Virus record (IMG/VR): IMGVR_UViG_3300006846_000034
Span: 1 to 40,957 of that record
Source: a virus
Reading direction: 5' to 3' (one strand)
Length of the DNA: 40,957 nucleotides
Under the pieces are notes generated by a model. That model was given only the letters and a program-made list of their open reading frames with translations. It ran no database searches and was not told where the DNA came from. This document shows positions 34,123-40,411 of the stretch, piece by piece. Both the position numbers and the translations under genes were made by a program. Numbering within the stretch: the stretch's first letter is position 1; each line of letters starts with the position of its first letter.

Positions 34123-34695
34123 ATGATCGACCAAACTACTCCACCCTTTCGCACGGGCGACACGGCCTACACGCGCTCATCGCCGGGCGGCTACGCCTCG
34201 GCCGCTGCCGTCCCCGTCGACCCCGCGTATGGTGGCAGCGACGCCGCGTACCTCTGCCCATCACTCGGCGGCGAGTTTCAACCTGGGTCTGGCATGGCTG
34301 CGCCCACCAGCTCACCGATCACGAAGGGCGCGGATGCAGACGGCGGCGCGGCCGATATTGCGGCGATCACGCGCATCGGCGCGCCAGCGCCGCCGGCGCC
34401 GGCCGTTATTCCGCCCCTGTCTGGCACGGTTGCCTTCCCGGCCGTCGTCTTCGCTGGCGCTGCCGATGCAGCGCGCACCGTCGTTGTGAACTACAAGATC
34501 AACGGCGAGGGGAGCGCGCGCGGAGTGACGACAATAGTGCCGATTGGTTCCAGCGCAGGAGTGGCCGCCGCGTTGGTTGCAGCGGCCATGAACGCAATTC
34601 CTTTCCTGCAAGCGTCAACCACAAGCAACGCGGTGCGGGTCGGAACCAAGACGCCGAACGTGCTCAATGAAATCGTTTCGGTCGTCATCACGTAG
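34123..34695 (+). CDS. Hypothetical virion-type protein, paralogue 2
   Basis: 190 residues. DTAYTRSSPGG...VDPAYGGSDAAYLCPSLGGEFQPG corresponds to the same stretch of paralogue 1; the C-terminal half (TVVVNYKIN...AGVAAALVAAAMNAIPF) corresponds to its second half. ATG 34123 is fixed by AAGGAG. The Pro-rich insert of paralogue 1 is absent here. Confidence 0.65.
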   Translation: MIDQTTPPFRTGDTAYTRSSPGGYASAAAVPVDPAYGGSDAAYLCPSLGGEFQPGSGMAAPTSSPITKGADADGGAADIAAITRIGAPAPPAPAVIPPLSGTVAFPAVVFAGAADAARTVVVNYKINGEGSARGVTTIVPIGSSAGVAAALVAAAMNAIPFLQASTTSNAVRVGTKTPNVLNEIVSVVIT

Positions 34696-34703
34696 GAGAA
34701 CCC

Positions 34704-34841
34704 ATGCTTACCATTTCACTGATCTTGGTGCTCGCAGCTCTCATCGTCGCGATCTTGTCCGCGATGGGCAAAGCGCCGCTGTGGGTCGCTGTCATCGTGC
34801 TGGCTATCGCGGCGCTGCTGCCGCTGCTGCCTCTCAAGTAG
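34704..34841 (+). CDS. Two-helix small membrane protein (45 aa)
   Basis: 45 codons with TAGGAG just upstream of the ATG. Two hydrophobic segments (TISLILVLAALIVAILSAM and LWVAVIVLAIAALLPLLPL) are separated by GKAP, an almost pure membrane hairpin. It is the last rightward gene before the terminator at 34862. Size and topology would suit a holin or other membrane peptide; no endolysin is recognised in the window to pair with it. Confidence 0.7.
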   Translation: MLTISLILVLAALIVAILSAMGKAPLWVAVIVLAIAALLPLLPLK

Positions 34842-34861
34842 ACAGCCACGTCTCATCCACG

Positions 34862-34890
34862 GAGGGCCAAAGTCACTTGGCCCTCTTTTT
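34862..34890 (+). terminator. Intrinsic terminator ending the rightward (late) operon
   Basis: Perfect 9-bp stem GAGGGCCAA/TTGGCCCTC, 6-base loop AGTCAC, then TTTTT (34886-34890). It lies 21 bases after the last rightward gene. The leftward gene 34873-35181 ends inside it, so the two operons converge here. Confidence 0.9.
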
Positions 34891-35181
34891 CTCCCACGCC
34901 TGCACCGCCGCGCGTGCTGCTTCGCGACAGGTCATGCCCTCGGGATCGGTTTCCGTTGAGCCACGGACAAAACACTGACAGCGCCGCTCGATGTGCGCCA
35001 CGCTTCCCATGATCGCGCGGAAATTGCATTCGGGATGCGCTGGGAGAGGACCTTCCGATGAGTTCACCTTTTCGGCGTTGTCATAGATGGTCACTGGCTC
35101 GTCGCAGTAGAAGCATTTATCGGATACGCGCACAGTACCTCGCAAGGTCGTACACTCGCTGTCGGCACTTCTCATCGTCAT
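34873..35181 (-). CDS. Zinc-finger-like hypothetical protein
   Basis: 102 residues from ATG 35181. C-F-Y-C (about 23-26) and H-P-E-C (about 49-52) give a C2HC-type pair, followed by further cysteines (C-Q-C). No Shine-Dalgarno is seen before 35181; GTG 35133 has GCGAGGT just upstream and may be the true start, giving 86 residues that keep the zinc motif. The gene ends within the terminator stem. Function unknown. Confidence 0.6.
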   Translation of the reverse strand: MTMRSADSECTTLRGTVRVSDKCFYCDEPVTIYDNAEKVNSSEGPLPAHPECNFRAIMGSVAHIERRCQCFVRGSTETDPEGMTCREAARAAVQAWEKKRAK

Positions 35182-35195
35182 GGGCAGTCCGCTGA

Positions 35196-35226
35196 AACCG
35201 CCCGCCGTCCTCGACGACGGGCGGTT
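35196..35226 (-). terminator. Strong hairpin, possible leftward terminator
   Basis: AACCGCCCG/CGGGCGGTT (35196-35204, 35218-35226) with an inner CGTC/GACG stem. It is four bases after the stop of the leftward gene 35230-35511. On the minus strand the stem's own TT plus one T are followed by CAGC, so termination would be partial. Confidence 0.5.
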
Positions 35227-35229
35227 ACT

Positions 35230-35511
35230 TTACCCCCGCTTCACTTGTTCCACGTGCAACTGTTTCAGGCGCGGGTCGCCCTGGTCCGTAAGTCGCTTGT
35301 AAATCGACTTGGTGAGCGCGGGGCGGCACCCGCAGGAATGAACCCACCCGGCCGACGTGCGCTTTGTTAGGTCTTTGCCCGCCTTCACACACGTCTCGCC
35401 ACAATCGCACGCGCAGTGCCACCACGAACCCGGACCTTGGCGCGTTCCGTACCCGACGACGAGTAGGTGGCCGAAACGCTTGCCCGTAAGGTCCGTGGTG
35501 ACACCGCGCAT
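35230..35511 (-). CDS. Stand-alone zinc-ribbon protein of the HNH/AP2-endonuclease N-terminal type
   Basis: 93 residues. DLTGKRFGHLLVVGYGTRQG then C-A-C-D-C-G and S-C-G-C is the zinc-ribbon block commonly found at the N-terminus of phage HNH and AP2/homing endonucleases. No HNH or AP2 domain follows; the C-terminal 30 residues are basic helix. GGGGAG precedes the ATG. It may be a remnant of a homing endonuclease or an independent DNA-binding protein. Confidence 0.7.
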   Translation of the reverse strand: MRGVTTDLTGKRFGHLLVVGYGTRQGPGSWWHCACDCGETCVKAGKDLTKRTSAGWVHSCGCRPALTKSIYKRLTDQGDPRLKQLHVEQVKRG

Positions 35512-35521
35512 AGACTCCCCG

Positions 35522-36265
35522 TTACTCGGTCGCTGCTCCGGTCTTGAGCATATGCAGAATCGCCATCGCGCGCTCCAGCGGTAACATCGCTGTCATCTTA
35601 AGCTCGACGTGGCCTGGATGCTCTTCAGAGGAGGTGATGTGGTAATCGGGCGGCGATACGCCCTCGGCCAAGACCCATGCCGCGCCGCCTTCTGCCGGCG
35701 CGTGACCGTTCATCTTCGCCTTGCGGACGTACGGGCGCTTGCCCGTTTTTTCGGCCTTCTTCTTTGCTCTGTACGCGGCGTTGTACGCCCTCTGTTTATC
35801 CCTGTCTTTGCCGCTTGTCGTTGTTGCGGCCTTCTTCGTCTTCTTCGGCTTCTTCGGCTTCCCGCCGCTCGGGAATCGGACGCTGTCGGATCGCGGTCGA
35901 ATCATCGGAGGCGTCGGATCGTACTTCCCTTCCGGTTCCAGCAAGCGCGCCATCGACACGCCTAAAACCTCGGCGATGTACCCGGCGGTTTGCTCGTTCG
36001 GAATGGGATGTTCGGCGACTACCCAACGACGCGTTGCGCCGACATTGCGGGGCGATTCATTCGCGCCGAAAGAGCCGTACAGCGCGCGCGCCAAGTCGGT
36101 GTGCTTCCATTCACGGGCTGGCAGAAGTTCTTGTAGCGACGCTGCAATCTTCTCTGCAACCTTGTCGTCGTGGTCCTGGCTGGGCCACACGAAATCCTTC
36201 GGCGAAGGCTTCGGATTCGGCGGTTTCGCATTCTTCGTATTTATCCTGCCTGGGACCTCTTTCAT
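35522..36265 (-). CDS. HTH-type DNA-binding protein with basic linker
   Basis: 247 residues. A central helical region (about 52-110; HTDLARALYGSFG... and EQTAGYIAEVLGVSMARLLE) resembles an XRE/Cro-type helix-turn-helix. A Lys-rich segment follows (about 133-185; KPKKPKKTKKAA and YRAKKKAEKTGKRPYVRK), then a compact C-terminal part. TAGGAG precedes the ATG at 36265. Could be the regulator of this phage's phased repeats, but that link is untested. Confidence 0.6.
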   Translation of the reverse strand: MKEVPGRINTKNAKPPNPKPSPKDFVWPSQDHDDKVAEKIAASLQELLPAREWKHTDLARALYGSFGANESPRNVGATRRWVVAEHPIPNEQTAGYIAEVLGVSMARLLEPEGKYDPTPPMIRPRSDSVRFPSGGKPKKPKKTKKAATTTSGKDRDKQRAYNAAYRAKKKAEKTGKRPYVRKAKMNGHAPAEGGAAWVLAEGVSPPDYHITSSEEHPGHVELKMTAMLPLERAMAILHMLKTGAATE

Positions 36266-36275
36266 GGATCAGCTC

Positions 36276-36560
36276 CTAGTGCGGTTTGGGAATTGAACTC
36301 GCGGCTTGTGCGCGGCGCTTGGTGCCGGCGACCGACTTATTGGCATCGTTGATGATCTGCGCGACGCGCGGATCGTAGTGTTCGAGACGGTGTGAAAACA
36401 GTGAGAGCCTTTCGCGTCGATATCGCATCGCCGGCAAACTCTGCTTTTTCCAGTAGTAGGAACTGGTACGGCATTGGGCGCACATCATCGGCCCGCCTTT
36501 TGATCCACATCCCTCCGTTAATTCTTCGCCGCATCCTTCGACTTCACAAAGCATCTTCAT
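36276..36560 (-). CDS. Small zinc-binding-type protein
   Basis: 94 residues from ATG 36560, set by CAGGAGA upstream. C-E-V-E-G-C-G-E-E-L...C-G-S...M-C-A-Q-C supplies at least two cysteine pairs near the N-terminus, then a basic helical stretch. No recognised family. The 90 bases upstream (36561-36650) are non-coding and carry phased CTGT repeats. Confidence 0.65.
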   Translation of the reverse strand: MKMLCEVEGCGEELTEGCGSKGGPMMCAQCRTSSYYWKKQSLPAMRYRRERLSLFSHRLEHYDPRVAQIINDANKSVAGTKRRAQAASSIPKPH

Positions 36561-36571
36561 GCTGACTTCTC

Positions 36572-36609
36572 CTGTAAGGCCTCTGTAGGGGCTCTGTCGC
36601 ACACTGTCG
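36572..36609. promoter_or_regulatory. CTGT/CGACAG repeats phased at 10-11 bp
   Basis: CTGTAA, CTGTAG, CTGTCG, CTGTCG start at 36572, 36583, 36594 and 36604, spaced 11, 11 and 10 bp. The last two read CGACAG on the minus strand, related to the CGACAA repeats at 1789-1814. They lie in a 90-base non-coding gap upstream of the leftward gene 36276-36560. The rest of the gap has a short TCAAC/GTTGA inverted repeat near 36640-36655. Confidence 0.5.
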
Positions 36610-36650
36610 GAAGCTACCTTAGGTTGGAATTGCATTCAACTAACTGTTGA

Positions 36651-36968
36651 TTAAAAGGGTATCTCGTCGGTTCCGGGTTCCCCCGATTCCGCCCCATTTT
36701 GGCGCGGCTGAGGGGTGTGGTTTACGGTCCCTTTTGGCTGGCAAAACTTGCGGGCGTGCTCGTCTGTCATATCTTCAAGAGACAGCCGCATCATGTCCCC
36801 GCCGCGACGCTCCCAACATGAAACCCAAATCCAGCCGTAGCCGACTAGGTAGTACTTGCCCTTCCATTGCGGGGAGTTAGCGGACGCTGGCTTTTTATTT
36901 CTCGCGATGTACCCGCCGCTTCGGATCTCGCCCTTCCATGTGTTCGGGTTCACCTTGGAACCGCTCAT
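36651..36968 (-). CDS. Hypothetical protein with SSB-like C-terminal tip
   Basis: 105 residues. The N-terminal two thirds are beta-rich and aromatic (KYYLVGYGWIWVSCWERRG) with a helix LSLEDMTDEHARKFC; then a disordered Gln/Gly/Glu linker ends in TDEIPF, close to the DDDIPF tip with which bacterial SSB recruits partner enzymes. No clear OB fold is visible. ATGA overlap with the next leftward gene. Together with RecT and exonuclease nearby this hints at a replication/recombination accessory role; function unproven. Confidence 0.65.
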   Translation of the reverse strand: MSGSKVNPNTWKGEIRSGGYIARNKKPASANSPQWKGKYYLVGYGWIWVSCWERRGGDMMRLSLEDMTDEHARKFCQPKGTVNHTPQPRQNGAESGEPGTDEIPF

Positions 36969-37180
36969 TTCTTCCCCCGATTGCGCTCGCCGTTGATGAT
37001 GCGCAGCGCGCGGAAGTAACGGATCAGCTGCTGGCGTTTGGCCGGCGTTACGGCGATGGCGTGATTAAGACCGGCGTCATATGCGGCGGCGACTTCGGTC
37101 CAGGTTGGCACCTTCTGCGGCCGATTCCATTGCAGCGCTTTGACGTAGCACGTTGCGTATTCTGAATGTTCCATTTTCAT
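36965..37180 (-). CDS. Hypothetical small helical protein
   Basis: 71 residues starting at ATG 37180 in an ATGA overlap with the ParB-like gene stop; a longer reading to 37267 would overlap that gene. Helical (TWTEVAAAYDAGLNHAIAVT; KRQQLIRYFRALRIINGERN), basic C-terminus. Not recognised. Confidence 0.65.
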   Translation of the reverse strand: MKMEHSEYATCYVKALQWNRPQKVPTWTEVAAAYDAGLNHAIAVTPAKRQQLIRYFRALRIINGERNRGKK

Positions 37181-38046
37181 ATGATGAAAAGCCGCGCGTC
37201 CTCGGATGGGGAGACGGTGATGGTCTGATAAGTCGCGACATCCATGCCGCGCCGCCGCCAGTTCCACGCCTTGATGGTCATACGGACCTTGACGCCGACC
37301 GGGAGCTTGGAGGTGATGCGTTGCGCATCCTTCTGGAACGCCGCGCGCAACACGAATTCAACATCGGTTCGCTCCAGGCTTTCGCCGGTGAACAAGTCCT
37401 GAAAGAACTTGTCCGCCTTTTCTTCATCCTTGCGCGCGAAGTATTCGTAGAGCGCCGTGCCGACCCCGAGTGACAGCGGCCGATTATCTTTCGGGTAGGA
37501 CTGCAAGCGCTCGGCGCGCTGGAACAGCGAGGGATGGTCTTGCGCATATACAATCACTTCGGAATTGCTGATCTTGTTGCTGCCGCCGGAGCGCAGCGCA
37601 CCGCGTTCCAACTGCTTCACCCACGGCACAGCCGTTGCCACGGCCTTGACGATCCCGATCCCGTACTCGTTGAAGTGCAGATACAACGCGTCGGCGGAGC
37701 TGCGCACCGCGCCGGTGTCGATAGTGCTGAATGCTTCGGGAGTGATGCCATAGACCACCAGGGTCTTGATCGGCTGGCCGGCCTCGATGATGGCGAGTAG
37801 CCGGTGCTGACCGTCGAGCACCTGTTCATTGTCGGCGATGACAATGGCCTGACCGTTGATCTGCCAATGCCCTTCCTTGATCTCCTTGGCGAGAAAATTC
37901 ACGTGGCCCTTGCGCACCGGTCGGTTGCGCTCATTGCAGCGCAGCCACGCTGTCGCCTCGGCCGGCGTGATGGTCACGACCTCGGCGATGATGTTCTCGC
38001 AGCCGTAGATTTTGGCGGCGTGCTTCAACTGGATGATGTTGCTCAC
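37177..38046 (-). CDS. ParB-like domain protein
   Basis: 289 residues. The ParB/Srx-type signature D-G-Q-H-R-L lies at 78-83, preceded by RPVRKGHVNFLAKEIKEGHW; the remainder is helical, ending in a beta-like tail. In ParB this fold binds CTP, and phage relatives are variously annotated as nucleases or regulators. No partner ParA or parS site is visible, so partitioning should not be assumed. Start is GTG 38046 with TAGGAG six bases upstream. Confidence 0.75.
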   Translation of the reverse strand: MSNIIQLKHAAKIYGCENIIAEVVTITPAEATAWLRCNERNRPVRKGHVNFLAKEIKEGHWQINGQAIVIADNEQVLDGQHRLLAIIEAGQPIKTLVVYGITPEAFSTIDTGAVRSSADALYLHFNEYGIGIVKAVATAVPWVKQLERGALRSGGSNKISNSEVIVYAQDHPSLFQRAERLQSYPKDNRPLSLGVGTALYEYFARKDEEKADKFFQDLFTGESLERTDVEFVLRAAFQKDAQRITSKLPVGVKVRMTIKAWNWRRRGMDVATYQTITVSPSEDARLFII

Positions 38047-38048
38047 GG

Positions 38049-38324
38049 TCAGCTCCTACTTGCTTTCTGGAGTGGTTTGGTTACCGTGCGCGCCATGTCT
38101 GGACGCACCGCAACATCTTGTGATCTACCTACACGTACATCCCCTGCCGGGGCCTTTGGTCTGCAACCCCCAGCTGCTCGCGCACGTTGAGCGGCAACTA
38201 GCGCGACGCGGTATCGCTCTGCGCAAGGTCGGTGACACCACCTGTGTCCTATGGGCTGACCCCACCAGTACGGGAAGATGTCCGCCGCCGCGATTCCCGG
38301 CCGCCTGCAAACAACACACGCCAC
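38049..38324 (-). CDS. Candidate small zinc-binding protein
   Basis: 91 residues from GTG 38324; a longer ATG at 38390 would overlap recT. C-V-V-C and W-C-H-R-P-C form a plausible zinc site near the N-terminus; the tail is Arg/Ala-rich. Its stop lies two bases from the ParB-like start, consistent with an operon, but no strong Shine-Dalgarno is seen. It fills an otherwise unassigned 309-base gap. Could be a spurious reading in a GC-rich region. Confidence 0.5.
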   Translation of the reverse strand: MACVVCRRPGIAAADIFPYWWGQPIGHRWCHRPCAERYRVALVAAQRARAAGGCRPKAPAGDVRVGRSQDVAVRPDMARTVTKPLQKASRS

Positions 38325-38355
38325 TTGTTTGAGGGGGGCCGCCTGCGGGGTGCCT

Positions 38356-39282
38356 TTACGGCGCGCCCGGCGCATCGCCCAGCACTTCACCAGTGACCGG
38401 GTCGACCAATAGATCCCCCGTACGATCGTCTACAGACGGCTGTAGACCCTCGGTCGGCTCCTGTTGAGCGGGAGCACCTATGTTGTCCAGCGCCGTCCTA
38501 CGGCGCTTGGGCTTCGCTTCCGTGGCCATGTCGACGGCCGGCTCCTTCTGCTCCTCGTCCGACACCACCTCGCCCTCGATCACGCGTCCACCGCGCCCCA
38601 ACTCTTCCTGCAACTCGGACAGGCGAAACGCATTGCCGGCCGTGGTCGACAGCGGCAGCAACTTCGCCAACCGGCGAAGAGCGGTCTTCTTGGCCATCTC
38701 TTCGTAGTTGCCGGACCATGCCGGACCATTGGCCGCCTGCGAGCGGGCGCGAATCTCATCAACCTGGGTCTTGGTCATCACCACGCGGGCGCAGATACCC
38801 CCGTCGCGATACTTGGCCACCGCGTAGACCGCCACCATTGGCCCTCGGTCCCGCCAGTTCACGATCGACTCGAAGCGCGACTCATCGCCGAGTACATAAG
38901 TGGTGTCGTCGTTGGCGCAGATGATCTCCGCCTCGACAAAGCCGATGTCGCCCTGGCGCGCGAGTTTCAAAAGTCCACGGTAGCCGGGGATCAACGTGAC
39001 CTTGCCCTTGAATGGTACGAAGTACGCCTCGCCTAACTGCGCATCCGGGAGTAACCCCAGCTGCGCGCTCGTGACGACGGCAGCGAACAACGACGGCCGG
39101 TCCATCGTTAACAATCCGGGGTTCTGCTGGAGCGCGGTCATGGCGACGCGCAAGAACTTCTCAACGCTGACGTGCGGGGGCAGCGCGCTCTTTAGCTGCT
39201 CCTGCATCGATGGCAGGTACAACTGCGAGCGGATCAGTTCAATCGGTTTTGCGGCGGGCTTTTGGGCGACAACGGAATTCAT
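38356..39282 (-). CDS. recT: RecT-family single-strand annealing protein
   Basis: 308 residues with recognisable RecT sequence: FLRVAMTALQQNPGLLTMDR, SAQLGLLPDAQLGEAYFVPF, VTLIPGYRGLLKLARQ, and YEEMAKKTALRRLAKLLPLS. RecT anneals complementary strands and works with an exonuclease partner; a YqaJ-type exonuclease lies upstream in the same operon. The C-terminal 80 residues are acidic/basic and probably disordered. It overlaps the VRR-NUC gene by 44 bases. Confidence 0.95.
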   Translation of the reverse strand: MNSVVAQKPAAKPIELIRSQLYLPSMQEQLKSALPPHVSVEKFLRVAMTALQQNPGLLTMDRPSLFAAVVTSAQLGLLPDAQLGEAYFVPFKGKVTLIPGYRGLLKLARQGDIGFVEAEIICANDDTTYVLGDESRFESIVNWRDRGPMVAVYAVAKYRDGGICARVVMTKTQVDEIRARSQAANGPAWSGNYEEMAKKTALRRLAKLLPLSTTAGNAFRLSELQEELGRGGRVIEGEVVSDEEQKEPAVDMATEAKPKRRRTALDNIGAPAQQEPTEGLQPSVDDRTGDLLVDPVTGEVLGDAPGAP

Positions 39283-39832
39283 GATCTTCCCCCAGCGGTT
39301 GTGGTGTCAGTTCCGCAAGCGCAGCGCGCGGCGGCAGAGTTAGATAGACATCGATGAGCTTGAGCACGGTGTTGAGGGAGTCCGACCAGCACGCCGCGTA
39401 ATCTTGGGCGCGGGCGGCCTCGAGAAATTTGCACTGGCTATCGGTCGGCCGGTGCGTCGGTGATTTGAGTTCGACTACGAGCCCGTGATATGCGCCGCGC
39501 GCCACCAACATCACGACATCGGCGACCCCGGCGCGCGCGCCGAGTGTGTGGAACATGCCGGCGCTTTGGTCGTCACGGCGAAGTAGTTCGAGCGGTACGT
39601 GGAAGCACAGCGAGCCGATCTGCGGATAGGCGTTGTCGATGTACTGCATGACGGCCTTCTGCATCGCGCGCTCGCGGTACGCGTGAATCGCGCTCTCCGG
39701 CCCAAGGTCGAGGTTCAGATACAGCGCGCGCTGGCGCGGCAGTAAATCGACGGCGCCGCTGCCATCCACCCACCTGAGCGCGGCCTTGGGAAGCCACCTC
39801 AATCCGGGGTTCTTGCAACGACGCCGCCTCAC
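39239..39832 (-). CDS. VRR-NUC domain nuclease
   Basis: 197 residues. Motif: G-x-x-x-G-V-A-D (D105), VELKSP (E121, K123), then D-S-Q (Q133), the VRR-NUC restriction-like nuclease core. Members cut branched or flap DNA. The N-terminus is basic. Start is GTG 39832 (GTGA overlap with the upstream stop, GCGAGG five bases before); a longer TTG reading at 39853 is possible. Sitting between exonuclease and RecT, it is probably a recombination accessory nuclease. Confidence 0.85.
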   Translation of the reverse strand: MRRRRCKNPGLRWLPKAALRWVDGSGAVDLLPRQRALYLNLDLGPESAIHAYRERAMQKAVMQYIDNAYPQIGSLCFHVPLELLRRDDQSAGMFHTLGARAGVADVVMLVARGAYHGLVVELKSPTHRPTDSQCKFLEAARAQDYAACWSDSLNTVLKLIDVYLTLPPRAALAELTPQPLGEDHEFRCRPKARRKTD

Positions 39833-40215
39833 TTTGGCCTCGCTAACTGCCAAACGGGTTTCGGACTGCGGTGGCTCTTTACGTCCTTCTGTTTCTCGTA
39901 CCGCACGACAGAGATTTGTCCGCTGCGCGCTGCGCGTAGTGCGACTGGTCCCCAGGCGCGACGATCCGGCGGCGACGGCAACACACCGGCCGCCGCTTGG
40001 CGCACATCTTCCACCATGAATTCCGCGCCGCTTTGTGCGAAGCCCAACAGGAACGCGTAGGCGCGATCAGTCCATGCCTGCTCGTCGCTGTCGGCATGGT
40101 TTTCGACGCGGCGCATTCCTTCGTCGCGCGCATCGCACGCCTTCTTCGGGTCCAACACCGGCGCGGCAAACAAGTCGTGCTGAATGGGTTCAGAGGTATT
40201 GGTCGAAGCCTTCAT
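39829..40215 (-). CDS. Conserved phage-type protein, possible winged helix
   Basis: 128 residues from ATG 40215. Middle: RDEGMRRVENHADSDEQAWT, FLLGFAQSGAEFMVEDVRQA, then RRAWGPVALRAARSGQI. The last two parts read like a winged helix. I recall similar phage proteins near recombination or replication genes, without function. GTGA overlap with the VRR-NUC gene; overlaps 26 bases with the upstream zinc gene. Confidence 0.7.
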   Translation of the reverse strand: MKASTNTSEPIQHDLFAAPVLDPKKACDARDEGMRRVENHADSDEQAWTDRAYAFLLGFAQSGAEFMVEDVRQAAAGVLPSPPDRRAWGPVALRAARSGQISVVRYEKQKDVKSHRSPKPVWQLARPK

Positions 40216-40411
40216 ACCCAACCCAATCGATCTGGTCTGGCTGGCGCTGAAACGCTATGCGGTCTCGCAAGATTTCCTCGGCTATCCACTCCGCGCTATG
40301 CGCCGTGCCATGCAACGCGCCACCACAGCGGCAGCGGCAGCGTTTGCACTTGGCGGTCTCGCAGCGCATCGCCTCATAGCGCAACCGCCCTTCGCTGATC
40401 GGGCGTTTCAT
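40190..40411 (-). CDS. Small cysteine-rich zinc-type protein
   Basis: 73 residues. C-E-T-A-K-C-K-R-C-R-C-R-C-G (about 17-30) is a dense cysteine cluster, followed by HGTAHSAEWIAEEIL. ATG in an ATGA overlap with the exonuclease gene. Similar short proteins occur in phage early operons; function unknown. Confidence 0.7.
   Translation of the reverse strand: MKRPISEGRLRYEAMRCETAKCKRCRCRCGGALHGTAHSAEWIAEEILRDRIAFQRQPDQIDWVGYEGFDQYL

Noticed and set aside
35721-36296. 191-codon plus-strand frame with hydrophobic runs
   Set aside because: Antisense to the Lys-rich linker of the HTH protein; Phe/Leu runs arise from reversed Lys/Glu codons.
37177-38046. Plasmid-type partition system
   Set aside because: ParB-like fold alone; no ParA gene and no parS-like repeats nearby.
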